Positions 10,221-23,200 of a stretch of DNA of 64,000 nt are shown here, piece after piece; the first letter of the stretch is position 1; the number at the start of each line of letters is the position of its first letter. The DNA is taken from positions 20,761,000 through 20,824,999 of the forward strand of contig OZ038384.1 in assembly GCA_964036045.1 (NCBI GenBank). The letters are read 5' to 3'. The position numbers and the translations under genes were made by a program. The notes below the pieces were generated by a model. It was not told the origin of the DNA, searched no databases, and was given only the letters and a program-made list of their open reading frames with translations. This stretch comes from Eutreptiella sp. 'Long Island Sound 2002'. Lineage: Eukaryota; Euglenozoa; Euglenophyceae; Eutreptiales; Eutreptiaceae.

Positions 10221-12188
10221 ACTGTCACTGTACACTGTCACTGTACACTGTCACTGTACACTGTCCATGTACACGGTCAATGGTGTCACTATCTACTGTC
10301 ACTGTACATGGTACACTGTATTCTGGCACTGTACGCTGTCACTGCCACTGCACACTGTCACTATACACTATCACTGTACATTGTCACTGTACACTGTACA
10401 CTGTACACTGTACACTGTACTCTGTACACTGTACTCCCCAAGGTCTCATAGAATGTATCCCCACGCACAGTACGTCCGCCACAACGCCCAAGTCTCTATA
10501 CTAGCACTCTACACTGTCACTCTACACGCACTGTATGCTCTCACTATACACTGTCATTGTACACTGTCACTGTACACTGTCACTGTAAACTTGGTGCGGT
10601 CTTTTTTGGGAGGGGGTGGATGGTGATTTCAGCCCCCCTCTTTGTAGTCCTTTACCACCCCCCCCCCCACAGCTACACCCAAAGAACAGCTGCAGCCACA
10701 GTGAAAGCTGCAACTGCAGCCTTCGCCACAGCCAGGGCCACACACACTGACACAACCACAACCAAATCCACACACAACACAGCTTGCAGACACACACCCA
10801 CACCCACACCCACACCCACATCCACACCCACACCCACACCCACACCCACACCCACACCCACACCCACACCCACAACCAAAGCCGCAACCACAGCCACTAC
10901 CATAACCACACCAAGAACGACAGCTACCACAACAGCCATGGCAACAACCTCACGCAAGCCCAGAACCACAGCCACAACCACAAACACAAGCATACCTGCA
11001 TCTGCAGCCACAAACACAATGTTATGCGCACACAATCAAAGCCTATGCCACACAACACCAAAACCAACAACAGGATCCAAAACAACAGCCGCAAAAGCTG
11101 CAACACACACACACACACACACACACACATTGGCACACACACACACACACACACACCTGCGCGTACACACATTCACGAATCCACGTACGCAAACAAACCT
11201 AGACAACCGGAAACCAAAGAATGCAGTCGCACACTCACAGTGACGCACAAGGACACCTTCACCCATGCATCGATCCAAGCAAGCCCCCGCCCCCCCCCCC
11301 CCGACTCACACACAAACATACATACAAACACACTAAATGAGAGAAACCAAGAGGGAACAAACCATCCACACTTGCGCACATACGCATGGGCACAAGCACA
11401 CACCCGCGAACACACACACTAGCACAACATACCTGCAAAGGTCATCGTCATTGCCGCCACCATCATGCACTCGATGCCATGGCAATAAATAGGGAAGGCA
11501 TGGCAAGGGCTGGGCAAGGGGACGCGACAGGCAAGATAAGAGAAGGGGTTGGCATGGGGTAAGCGGGGGGATCAGGCATGGCAAAAGGGGACGGGGGGGG
11601 ATAAGGACGGAGGGGAATGAGTGTGTCATGGTGTAGGTCACGATGGTTGTATGATCAACCTCACAAAAGCGAGCAATATCCTCTGTGCCCTATTTGTGCT
11701 TCATGGCGCGCGCGCCCGTGTGTGTGTGTGTGTGTGTGTCTGGGGGGGGGGTGCCATTGTCATGAGGCAACAAGGAACACCCTCGCAAATGGTTAGGTTC
11801 ATATCCCCGAACCCCAACCCCGTAACCATCTCTCCCTAGCCCTTCACTTCACATGGTTCAATGTGGCCATGTGTTTATGTACACGCAAGATAATTGCACA
11901 CAAGAATGAATGTGGTTGTCAATTTGTGCATGTGCATGTGTGTGTGGACGTGTGTATGGTGTATGTGTGTGTATGTGTTTGGCTATTTGTGTCCCTGACG
12001 AAGTGTGTGTGTTTGGATGTTTGTATGTTTGTCGCCACGGGTACATGTATGCAAGTATGTATGTGTGCATGCACGCTCAAGTTCTTGGAGAAAAGACGTG
12101 GTGAGAACTGCGGACCAATGTTGGTGTGAAAAGGGTGAAGTGTGGGCCAGCAAGGGTGGGAAGAGAGGGCGGAAAGGGGGAGAAACTC

Positions 12189-12342
12189 CTGAGTGAGCCC
12201 TGAGTGAGCCCCCAATTAGCTCTCAGTGAGCGCTCACTGAGCGCTCACTGAGCCATTTGGCGCGCTCAGTGAGCGCTCAGTGAGCCGGCTCAGTGACGGC
12301 TCAGTGACGGCTCAGTCGGGCGCTCAGTCAACTGAGCCGTCG
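12189..12342. repeat. CTCACTGAGC palindromic cluster 4 (outer right)
   Basis: The mirror of cluster 1, ending in CAACTGAGCCGTCG. Outside it a T/A run and a G/C run (GTACCCCCC) also mirror the left side, but I find no convincing target-site duplication. Confidence 0.8.
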
Positions 12343-12516
12343 CCAAAAAAAGTACCCCCCACCTTGAACCTTGACCAAGTGAGTATCTAAAACTTCTAAA
12401 AGCATTAAATGCACATTACCTAGCATGCAAAACGCACACCAAACAAGCACAAAGACATCGCAATGCACAACTGAGCCCCAAATGAGCCCCAACTTCACAT
12501 TTCCACTTAGCCACCA

Positions 12517-12975
12517 ATGAGCCGCAGGTACATGGTAGCCCGGGAAGCCGTGGAGGAGGCCCTGATGTGCACTGCCGTGCCACCGCCATCCCCCCCGCAA
12601 CCCCCCAAGTACGTACCCAAGGACCCGCCCACCCCCCCAAAACCCACTGTACACGGGCCCTATAGTGCCAAAACACTGCAGCTCATCCGGGAGAATCACG
12701 GGGGTGGGGACCAGTACTTCGTAGACGGGGTGCTGAACCGCCGAGCGATGTACCGGTTTGCTGTGCAGCAGCCCAAGAAAAACCCCCTGCGGGTGTGGCA
12801 GGAGGGGATGCGAATTAGCCGTTCGCATTTCCTCAGCAGGGACGAGGAGCATGCAGCAGTGGTACTTGAAATACTGTGTGCCACCCCAAAACCCCCCCGT
12901 ATCCAGCCAGCCCCGCCACCTGTGCCTCGTCGGCCGCTGCCCCCTGCACCAAGTGATCAGGTGACGCTGACCTAG
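12517..12975 (+). CDS. Pro-rich ORF of unknown function
   Basis: ATG 12517 to TAG 12973 encodes 152 residues. Two Pro-rich segments flank a middle (about residues 45-115) of mixed composition (YSAKTLQLIRENHGGGDQYF, then RAMYRFAVQQ) that looks like a folded domain, but I do not recognise it. The first 18 bases lie inside the right palindrome arm. Past the TAG the same frame stays open to about 13210 with protein-like composition (VTPDFGETFEFPALR), so it may continue into the helicase gene. Whether this is a separate gene or its N-terminus cannot be decided by eye. Confidence 0.4.
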   Translation: MSRRYMVAREAVEEALMCTAVPPPSPPQPPKYVPKDPPTPPKPTVHGPYSAKTLQLIRENHGGGDQYFVDGVLNRRAMYRFAVQQPKKNPLRVWQEGMRISRSHFLSRDEEHAAVVLEILCATPKPPRIQPAPPPVPRRPLPPAPSDQVTLT

Positions 12976-13220
12976 TATAGCAAGCACAGCCGTACCTCAC
13001 TCCTCCCACTGGCTCCCGCCCCAAAGCGGCCATGCCCCACCCCGCAGTACGGTTCATTGCTCCAGCGGCGTGCGTCTCAGTCCGCCCCCCCCGCAATTTG
13101 GGTCATTGCTCCCTGCGCAAGCCCCCTTGTAGTGACCCCAGACTTCGGCGAAACGTTCGAATTTCCAGCTCTTCGGGCAGTGTGCACCGAGCGTCTCTTA
13201 CTCATAGGGCACTCTTCCAA

Positions 13221-14332
13221 ATGGCTCCAAAATGGCTCGCCAAGACCAAGTATGGTGCAAAGCCGAAGCCAAAGGCAACGGCACCACCACCATCACCATC
13301 ATCGCGCGCCCCAGAGGCGCCGCACTCCGCCCCTGTCCCGGCCCTGGCGCCCGCTGACAGGGGCGCGCCGCACTCTGCCCCCCCAAAGGCAACGGCACCT
13401 CAACCGCGCGCCCCAGAGGCGCTGCACTCCGCCCCTGTCCCGGCCCTGGCGCCGGCTGACAGGGGCGCGCCACCCTCTGCCCCCCCACAGGCAACGCCCC
13501 AGCCACCACCCGGGGGTGTGGATTTCGTCATGATCCCACCGCAACCCTCGGCACAACCACCATCATTGCGCGCCCCAGAGCCGCAGCAATCCACCCCTGT
13601 CCCGGCCATGGCGCTGGTGGACTGGGGCGCGCCACAGGGTGCCCAACCCTCTGCACCAGCAATGCGTGCCCCCGAGCCGCAGGAATCCGCGCCTGTCCCG
13701 GCCATGGCGCCGGTTGACTCGGGCGCGCCACAGGGTACCCAACCCTCTGCCCCGCAAATGCGTGCCCAAGAGCCGCAGCAATCCGCCCCTGTCCCGGCCA
13801 TGGCGCCGGCTGACTCGGGCGCGCGACAGGGTGCTCAACCCTCTGCTCCACCGCAGCAGTCCATCCCCATCAAGGCACCGCAGACTGCTGCCTCAGGTTG
13901 ACACAAGGTGGTGAACCCTCAGCACAACCAATGTGTGCCGCAGAGCCACAGCACTCCACCCCTGTCCCGGCCATGGCGCCGGTCGACTCGGGTGCGCCAC
14001 AAAGAGCTCAACCCTCTTCACAACCACCATGTGCTGCTCCGCCACAGCAGCCAACACTGTTGCCCACTACGGCCACGTTGAACAACATGGACTACGGGCC
14101 CGATGACAACCTTGTCGAAGGGTTTACGCAACCGTGGCTTGACCGCGATAGGTTTGTGACCAAAGCATCAGAGGTGTACACCGTCCATGAGATGGAGGCC
14201 GCTAAGGTGTGGGCAGACAAGAACGGCACCAAGCGGAACCTGGCCTTTGAGCGATGGTGGCCCCACGGTGATGGCGATGGGGATGGGAATGCTCCCCCAC
14301 CGCCACAATGGGCCTTTGAAATGGAGGTCTAG
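13221..14332 (+). pseudogene. Pro/Ala-rich N-terminal region of the helicase gene
   Basis: ATG 13221 (MAPKWLAKTKYG) opens a frame dominated by about six degenerate repeats of roughly 35 residues with the pattern APEPQxSxPVPAMAPxDxGAPQ. At about 13895-13900 the repeat continues in the +2 frame, so a frameshift lies there. The second frame leads into a non-repetitive segment (residues DYGPDDNLVEGFTQPWLDRD) and stops at TAG 14330. Beyond it the same frame reads RNYELSDGDMVRGWISG, which looks coding, up to the G-run at 14420-14427. The Pro/Ala repeats resemble a flexible linker. A shuffled copy lies at 4771-4858. Confidence 0.6.
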
Positions 14333-14427
14333 CGCAACTATGAGCTGTCCGATGGTGACATGGTGCGTGGCTGGATCTCCGGCAACCCCAAGTGGGATAA
14401 ACACAAGCCGGACTTCGAGGCGGGGGG

Positions 14428-16552
14428 GGCATGGAGATGGCATCTCAGGACAGCGTGTTTGGATCAGCTGTGCTAATAAGCCACGCACCAATCTCACTAG
14501 CAACTATTGGTGTAAGGTTGTCCCCGACACAGGTGCCTTTTAGACCTTGCGTAGGGAGATCCAGAAGGGAGCAGCGTGGCCCAAACTGCTGGCAAACATG
14601 CGGGCCGAACCAAGGGACACGCCTCCCCTGTCGACCGAGGACCGGGACATCCCGAAACACCTTGTCAAACAGCACGGGCTGAATCCCTCACAGGCGTTGG
14701 CTGTGCGGCAGGTGTTGGATGCGTCATGCATCACAGCATTGACTGGTGGTGCTGGCATAGGGAAGTCAGAGACCTTGGTGGCATGCATCAAGGCGGTGCT
14801 ATGGCAGCAAGGCCTCCTGGTCGCCCAGAACCCTGATCCTGCTGACCTGGCAACGTTGAACATGGGCAGGAAGGCGGGGGGACCTGAGACAAATACCCCA
14901 CCCCGCGCATGCGTGTTGGTGACTGCACCCACGAACGCACAAGTCGACATGTTGTTGGCACGCGTTCACGAGGAGTGTTACAAGGACAGTGTGTTTCGTG
15001 AGAAGGTGCTTGGCGACCACCCAGCCCCCTGGTTGCGCCTCCGAGCCCAACGGGCTACTGCCCCAACAGGCCTGGCACCCTTCGACCAGGAGGCGGTGCA
15101 GAAGACCTTGGGGAAGACCCCAGGTTGCAAGCCTACCCTCAAATGTGCCCTCAACTCCTGCCGTGTGCTGTTTGCCACGGCTGGGATGGTTGCTAACCGG
15201 CACAAGATGCTGCTTGGGAAAGGGCAGGAAAAAACCAGGTTTGCGTTCAGCTTCGTGGATGAGGCGTCGGGGCACAGCATCCCTGTGGGCCTGGACTTGG
15301 CCGCCATGGGCAGCCAATGTCTGCTGTGTGGTGACCCGGGGCAGTTGCGGCCCTACAGCCACGTCCAGCTTTTGGCAAGTCTGTGTGGGGATGAGAAGGT
15401 TGAGGTAGCCCCCAACAGAGTGGCATGGCCACGGGATGACACCCTCAAGTACAACGGGGTTGTAAGGGATTGTCCTGGCCCGGAGGTGCATTGGCATGAT
15501 TCGCATCGGTTTTGCACCACCAGCACCTTGCAATTCTTTTTGTACCGCACGCGCTGCCGGGCCAGTATCCTGGTACAACAGTACCGGATGACCAAGCCGC
15601 TGGCCACGCTCATGCGTGCCTTGTTTACGGGGGGGGCAGTTGGCCACTACCACTCATCTGAGCACCCCCTCCCCGACCCCATCATGAACAACCCCATCCG
15701 CATTGTGGACCTCGCTGGGTCCACCTGGTGGGGGGAGTTGGAGCAGACTTTAGGGGCACAGGACCTAGGTAGAATGTTCCATCACATAGAGGAAGCATGG
15801 GCCAACTTGCGAATGGATCCGGTGTTGCTGAGCAAGGGGGGCCTGAGCATGGAGGAGGGTCTGCTGGTGTGCCAATTTTTGGAGTATGCTGCCACGAAAG
15901 GGACCTACCCAGCACAGTCGGTAGCGGTCGTGACGACTCACTATGCGCAGATGGTGTGGCTCAAACACTGCGTGGCGTTTGTTGGTCGCAAGTGGCAGGC
16001 CCATCATGTAAACCTCCTCAGAACGGTTGCAACCCTCGATAGGTTCCAGGGGCTGCAAGCCCAGTGATCCTGGCCTCCCTGATGTCCCCGACACCAGGGG
16101 TGATGCAGGACATCTGGCGGTCAAACACCCTGACCAGCAGGGCGCAGTCGGAGCTGCACCTCTTCGGGCGGTTTGCAGGGTGGACCACCCACCCCACCCC
16201 TGGTGTATGGCTGGAGGCACTGCACGCGGTGCAGTGGGAAGCAGGCTCCGGGACTGTGAGCGACACTCTTGAGCTGGCAGGGGTTCTGAGGGAGGCCGCA
16301 ACTGTGGAGAAGATTGTGCATGGCACAATCTACCGGTTGGCTTGGGGGTTGGTGGGGCACTGGCTGTGGAAGCCATGGAGGAGGCACAAGAGGGCACGGG
16401 ACCCATGGGGGTATTCACCAGGCAGTGCGGATCAGTTGCTTGGCTTTGAGCGCATCATGGCCAACACTCGGAAGGATGAGGTGTCTGTTTCTGTCAGGGA
16501 TGCACGGGGGAACATTGTGCAACCCCGCCTTCCGGGCGGTCATCCTGCCTGA
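14428..16552 (+). pseudogene. Superfamily 1 helicase core, Upf1-like, frame-disrupted
   Basis: Motifs appear in the canonical SF1B order: Walker A GGAGIGKSET (about 14740-14769), Walker B with FVDEAS (about 15250), motif III GDPGQLRPY (about 15330), motif IV QQYRM (about 15576), and motif V DRFQG (16038). At 16055-16065 the frame shifts and continues with VILASL and motif VI TSRAQSELHLF (16130-16159). Proteins of this type unwind RNA or DNA with ATP. An in-frame TAG at 14541, between DTGAF and TLRREIQKG, precedes the core. The motifs are intact, so the enzyme was recently functional, or the breaks are sequence errors or recoding. The replication or transposition role is inference from the mobile-element context. 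It is not a Pif1/Helitron-type helicase. Confidence 0.75.
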
Positions 16553-17235
16553 CTTCACCGAATGGGCGCTCCCGTACGTCTTGGTTGAGGACGATGGACA
16601 GGAGGACAGGGGAGAGGGGGACTGGGGGGGGCTGGTGAGGGTAACCCACACATCCAAGCTTGACCTGTGGGAGCAAGGACTCGTCTAGCACCTGGTGGGA
16701 AAGCCCCTCTTCTACAAGCAAAAGTACAGCAACAAGGAGACAGTAGGGACGCACCGCACGATCCACCTGCCCTTGTGGCAGGACGCGTACACCTGCCTGG
16801 ATTCCCTGCCGTTCTTGTGTGCGGAATTCCGCACCCCTATTGGTGTGTATGTGGCGTCCCTGCTCCATGGTGTGCACCGCTGCCCTGGGACCCTCGGGCT
16901 GTGTGCACCAATTCCGGTGCACGAGGAGGAAGCCCCCCAATGTGGGTGGCGCAAGCTCCCCACGGGGTGAAAGATGGCATTCTGGGGCGCCACTAACCCT
17001 GTATGTAGAGGAACATGCATTGACCCATGGCCTCTGACCATCCCTGGCACATCACAACAGTACCGGCCACAGCACCAGCGGGAAAGAGTACACACATGTG
17101 ATCACCACCAAGTTTGCTGCACTGTGCGTTCATTATGTTTGCCCGCAATGGTACGAGTGTGCCCATGCCTGCCTGCCCAAGATTGAAGGAGGTCTCCAAG
17201 GTGTTCAGAGTGGGGATGCCCAAAAAGGAGGTTGA
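16500..17235 (+). pseudogene. C-terminal extension of the helicase gene
   Basis: At about 16515 the frame shifts again and continues as NPAFRAVILPDFTEWALPYV, an acidic linker, then EQGLV, an in-frame TAG (16686-16688), and HLVGKPLFYKQKYSN. The frame then passes SLPFLCAEFRTPIGVYVASL. A third frame near 17071-17235 reads KEYTHVITTKFAALC and a Cys-rich YVCPQWYECAHAC stretch before TGA 17233. Composition stays protein-like throughout, so I treat it as one interrupted gene. No known domain is recognised. The satellite begins 53 bp after the stop. Confidence 0.5.
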
Positions 17236-17287
17236 AGACACGCCAACGATAATTGCCGTTCAACAATGATACATCACAATGACAGTG

Positions 17288-20200
17288 CGTCCGTCAAATA
17301 TTTGGGGGGTCTACAACCCCCAAAATACTTGACGGATGTGGTTCTGTCAAATATTTGGGGGCTGTAGACCCCCAAAATATTTCACGGATGGGGTTCCGTC
17401 AAATATTTAGGGGGTCTAGAGCCCCAAAATATTTCACGAATGGGGTTCCGTCAAATATTTGGGGGGTCTACAGCCCCCAAAATATTTCACGGATGGGGTT
17501 CCGTGAAATTTTTAGGGGGTCTAGAGCCCCAAAATATTTCACGAATGGGGTTCCGTCGAATATTTGGGGGGTCTACAGCCCCCAAAATATTTCACGGATG
17601 GGGTTCCGTCAAATATTCGGGGGGTCTATACCCCCCAAATATTTCACGGATGGGGTTGCGTCAAATATTTGGGGGGTCTACAGCCCCAAAATATTTCACG
17701 GATGGGGTTCCGTCAAATATTTGGGGGGTCTACAGCCCCCAAATATTTGACGGATGGGGTTCCGTCAAATATTTGGGGGGTCTACAGCCCCCAAATATTT
17801 CACCGATGTGGTTCCGTCAAATATTTGGGGGGTCTACACCCCGCAAATAGTTAACGGATGGGGTTCCGTCAAATATTTGGGGGGTCTGCACCCCCAAATA
17901 TTTCACGGATGGGGTTACGTCAAATATTTTGGGGGGTCTACAACCCCCAAATATTTGACGGATGGGGTTCCGTCAAATATTTGGGGGCTCTACAGTCCCC
18001 AAAATACTTGACGGATGTGGTTCCGTCAAATATTTGGGGGCTGTAGCACCCCAAAATATTTCACGGATGGGGTTCCGTCAAATATTTGGGGGCTGTAGAC
18101 CCCCAAAATATTTCACGGATGGGGTTCCGTCAGATATTTGGGGGGTCTACACCCCACAAATATTTCTCGGATGGGGTTCTGTCAAATATTTGGGGGGTCT
18201 ACAGCCCCCAAATATTTCATTGATGGGGTTCCGTCAAATATTTCGGGGGTCTACACCCCCCAAATATTTGACGGATAGGGTTCCGTCAAATATTTGGGGG
18301 GTCTACACCCCCAAAATATTTCACGGATGAGGTTCCGTCAAATTTTTGGGGGGTCTACACCCCCCAAATATTTCACGGATGGGGTTCCGTCAAATATTTG
18401 GGGGGTCTACACCCCCAAAATATTTCACGGATGAGGTTCCGTCAAATTTTTTGGGGGGTCTACACCCCCCAAATATTTCACGGATGGGGTTCCGTCAAAT
18501 ATTTGGGGGGTCTACAGCCCCCAAATGTGTCACGGATCTGGTTCCGTCAAATATTTGGGGGGTCTACACCCCCAAAAAATTTCACAGATGGGGTTCCGCC
18601 AAATATTTGGGGGATCCACACCCCCCAGACATTTCACGGATGTGGTTCCGTCAATTATTTTGGGGGGTCTACACCCCCAAAATATTTCACGGATGGGGTT
18701 CCGTCAAATATTTGGGGGGTCTACAGCCCCCAAATACTTCACGGTTGGGGTTCCGTCAAATATTTGGGGGGTCTACACCCCCCAAATATTTCGCGGATGT
18801 GGTTCCGTCAAACATTTGGGGGGTCGACACCCCCAAAGTATTTCACGGATGGGGTTCCGTCAAATATTTGGGGGGTCTACACCCCCCAAACATTTCACGG
18901 ATGGGGTTCCGTCAAATATTTGGGCGGTCTACAGCCCCAGAATATTTCACGGATGGGGTTCCGTCAAATATTTGGGGGGTCTACACCCCCAAAATATCTC
19001 ACGGATTGGGTTCCGTCAAATATTTGGGCGGTCTACAGCCCCCAAATATTTCACGGATGGGGTTCCGTCAAATATTTGGGGGGTCTACACCCCCCAAATA
19101 TTTCGCGGATGTGGTTCCGTCAAACATTTGGGGGGTCGACACCCCCAAAGTATTTCACGGATGGGGTTCCGTCAAATATTTGGGGGGTCTACACCCCCCA
19201 AATATTTCACGGATGGGGTTCCGTCAAATATTTGGGGGGTCTACACCCCCCAAATATTTCACGGATGGGGTTCCGTCAAATATTCCGGGGTCCTACACCC
19301 CCCAAATATTTCACGGATGTGGTTCCGTCAAATATTTGGGGGGTCTTCAGCCCCAAAATATTTCAGGGATTGGGTTCCGTCAAATATTTGGGGGGTCTAC
19401 ACCCCCCAAATATTTCACGGATGGGGTTCCATCAAATATTTGGGGGGTCTACACCCCCCAAACATTTCACGGATGGGGTTCCGTCAAATATTTGGGCGGT
19501 CTACAGCCCCAGAATATTTCACGGATGGGGTTCCGTCAAATATTTGGGGGGTCTACACCCCCAAAATATCTCACGGATTGGGTTCCGTCAAATATTTGGG
19601 CGGTCTACAGCCCCCAAATATTTCACGGATGGGGTTCCGTCAATTTTTTGGGGGGTCTACACCCCCCAAATATTTCGCGGATGTGGTTCCGTCAAATATT
19701 TGGGGGGTGCACAGCCCCCAAAATATTTCACGGATGGGGTTCCGTCAAATATTTGGGGGGTCTACACCCCCCAAATATTTCACGGATGGGGTTCCGTCAA
19801 ATATTTGGGGGGTCTACACCCCCCAAATATTTCACGGATGGGGTTCCGTCAATTATTCCGGGGTCCTACACCCCCAAAATATTTCACGGATGGGGTTCCG
19901 TCAAATATTTGGGGGGTCTTCGGCCCCAAAATATTTCAGGGATTGGGTTCCGTCAAATATTTGGGGGGTCTACACCCCCCAAATATTTCACGGATGGGGT
20001 TCCGTCAAATATTTGGGGGGTCTAAAGCCCCCAAATATTTCACGGATGGGGTTCCGTCAAATATTTGGGGGGTCTACACCCCCCAAATATTTCACGGATG
20101 GGGTTCTGTCAAATTTTTGGGGGGTCTACACCCCCCAACTATTTCACGGATGGGGTTCCGTCAAATATTTGGGGGGTCTACACCCCCCGAATATTTCACG

Positions 20201-23200
20201 GATGGGGTTCCGTCAAAAATTTGGGGGGTCTACACCCCCCAAATATTCCACGGATGGGGTTCCGTCACATATTTTGGGGGTCTACAGCCTCCAAATATTT
20301 CACGGATGGGGTTCCGTGAAATATTTCAAATGTTTCACAGATGGGGTTCCGTCAAATATTTGGGGGGTCTACACCCCCCAAATATTTCACGGATGGGGTT
20401 CCGTCAAATATTTGGGGGGTGTACGTCCCCCAAACATTTGACGGATGGGGCTCCGTTAAATATTTGGGGGGTCTACACCCCCCAAATATTTCACGGATGG
20501 GGTTCCGTCAAATTTTTGGGGGGTCTACACCCCCCAAATATTTCACGGGTGGGGTTCCGTCAAATATTTGGGGGGTCTACACCCCCAAAATATTTCACGG
20601 ATTGGGTTCCGTCAAATATTTGGGGGGTCTACAGCCCCCAAAATATTTCACGGATGTGGTTCCGTCAAATATTAGGGGGGTTTACACCCCCCAAATGTTT
20701 CACGGATGGGGTTCCGTCAAATATTTGGGGGGTCTACAGCCCCCAAATATTCCACGGATGGGGTTCCGTCACATATTTTGGGGGTCTACAGCCTCCAAAT
20801 ATTTCACGGATGGGGTTCCGTGAAATATTTCAAATGTTTCACAGATGGGGTTCCGTCAAATATTTGGGGGTCTACACCCCCCAAATATTTCACGGATGGG
20901 GTTCCGTCAAATATTTGGGGGGTCCACACCCCCCAAAATATTTCACGGATGGGGTTGCGTCAAATATTTGGGGGGTCTACAGCCCCAAAATATTTCACGG
21001 ATAGGGTTCCGTCAAATATTTGGGGGGTCTACACCCCCCAAATATTTCACGGATGCGGTTCCGTCAAATATTTGGGGGGTCTACACCCCCCCAATATTTC
21101 ACGGATGGGGTTCTGTCAAATATTTGGGGGGTCTACAGCCCCCAAAATATTTCACGGATGTGGTTCCGTCAAATATTTGGGGGGTCTACACCCCCCAAAT
21201 GTTTCACGGATGGGGTTCCGTCAAATATTTGGGGGGTCTACAGCCCCCAAATATTTCACGGATGGGGTTCCGTCAAATATTTGGGGGGTCTACACCCCCA
21301 AAATATTTTACGGATGGGGTTCCGTCAAATATTTGGGGGGTCTACAGCCCCCAAATATTGCACGGATGGGGTTCCGTCAAATATTTGGGGGGTCTACAGC
21401 CCCCAAATATTTCACGGATGGGGTTCCGTCAAATATTCGGGGGGTCTACAGCCCCCAAATATTTCACGGATGGGGTTCCGTCAAATATTTGGGGGGTCTA
21501 CAGCCCCCAAATATTTCACGGATGGGGTTCCGTCAAATATTTGGGGGGTCTACAGCCCCCAAATATTTCACGGATGGGGTTCTGTCAAATCTTTGGGGGG
21601 TCTACAGCATTCAAATATTTCACGGATGGGGTTCCGTCAAATATTTGGGGGGTCTACACCCCCAAATATTTGACAGATGGGGTTACGTCAAATATTTTGG
21701 GGGGTCTATACCCCCCAAATATTTCACGGATGGGGTTCCGTCAAATATTTGGGGGGTCTACACCCCCCAAAATATTTCACGGATGGGGTTCTGTCAAATA
21801 TTTGGGGGGTCTACACCCCCCGAATGTTTCACGGATGGGGTTCCGTCAAATATTTGGGGGGTCTACACCCCCCAAAAATTTCACCGATGGGGTTCGGTTA
21901 AATATTTGGGGGGTCTACAGCCCAAAATATTTCACGGATGGGGTTCCGTCAAATATTCGGAGGGTCTACACCCCCCAAATATTTCACGGATGTGGTTCCG
22001 TCACATATTTCGGGGGTCTACAGCCCCCAAAATATTTCACGGATGTGGTTGCGTCACATATTTGGGGGGTCTACTGCCCCCAAAATATTTCACGGATGCG
22101 GTTCGGTCAAATATTTGGGGGGTCTACACCCCCCAAACATTTCACGGATGGGGTTCCGTCAAATATTTGGGGGGTCTACACCCCCCAAAAATTTCACGGA
22201 TGGGGTTCGGTTAAATATTTGGGGGGTCTACAGCCCCCAAAATATTTCACGGATGGGGTTCCGTCAAATATTTGGGGGGTCTACAGCCCCCAAAGTATTT
22301 CACGGATGGGGTTCCGTCAAATATTTGGGGGGTCTACACCCCCCAAATATTTCACGGATGGGGTTGCGTCAAATATTTGGGGGGTCTACACCCCCCAAAT
22401 ATTTGACGGATGGGGTTCCGTCAAATACTTGGGGGGTCTACACCCCCCAAATATTTCACGGATCGGGTTCCGTCAAATATTCGGGGGGTCTACACCCCCA
22501 AAATGTTTCACAGATGGGGTTCCGTCAAATATTTGGGGGGTCTACAGCCCCCAAAATATTTCACGGATGGGGTTCCGTCAAACATTTGGGGGGTCTACAC
22601 CCCCAAAATATTTCACGGATGCGGTTCCGTCAAATATTTGGGGGGTCTACAGCCCCCAAATATTTCACGGATGGGGTTCCGTCAAATATTTGGGGGGTCT
22701 ACACCCCCCAAATATTTCACGGATGGGGTTCCGTCAAATATTTGGGGGGTCTACAGCCCCCAAAATATTTCACGGATGGGGTTCCGTCAAATATTTGGGG
22801 GGTCTACACCCCCCAAATATTTCACGGATGCGGTTCTGTCAAATATTTGGGGGGTCTACAGCCCCCAAAATATTTCACGGATGTGGTTCCGTCAAATATT
22901 TTGGGGGGTCTACACCCCCCAAATATTTCACGGATGGGGTTCCGTCAAATATTTGGGGGGTCTGCACCCCCAAAATATTTCACGGATGAGGTTCCGTCAA
23001 ACATTGGGGGGTCTACAGCCCCAAAATATTTCACGGATGGGGTTCCGTCAAATATTTGGGGGTCCTACACCCCCCAAATATTTCACGGATGGGGTTCCGT
23101 CAAATATTTGGGGGGTCTACAGCCCCCAAAATATTTCACGGATGGGGTTCCGTCAAATATTTGGGGGGTCTACAGCCCCCAAAGATTTCACGGATGAGGT

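Larger units (their letters stand above)
10041..12534 (-). repeat. Right arm of the 6.3-kb palindrome
   Basis: It is the reverse complement of the left arm and carries the same landmarks in mirror order: the CAGTGTACAGTGA region, GTGGGT/CACCCA run, GC-rich stretch, (CA)n, CTCACTGAGC cluster and AAATGTGAAGTTGGGGCTCA. The CACCCA run is longer here (about 10793-10872 versus 7855-7892). The arms have diverged by point changes and microsatellite length. Confidence 0.9.

Noticed and set aside
6400-12380. Target-site duplication around the palindrome (TTTGACC versus CTTGACC)
   Set aside because: It is inexact, differently spaced from the ends, and the homology of the arms extends further out.
14799-15653. 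284-codon minus-strand ORF
   Set aside because: It is antisense to the helicase core, whose motifs show that the + strand is coding.
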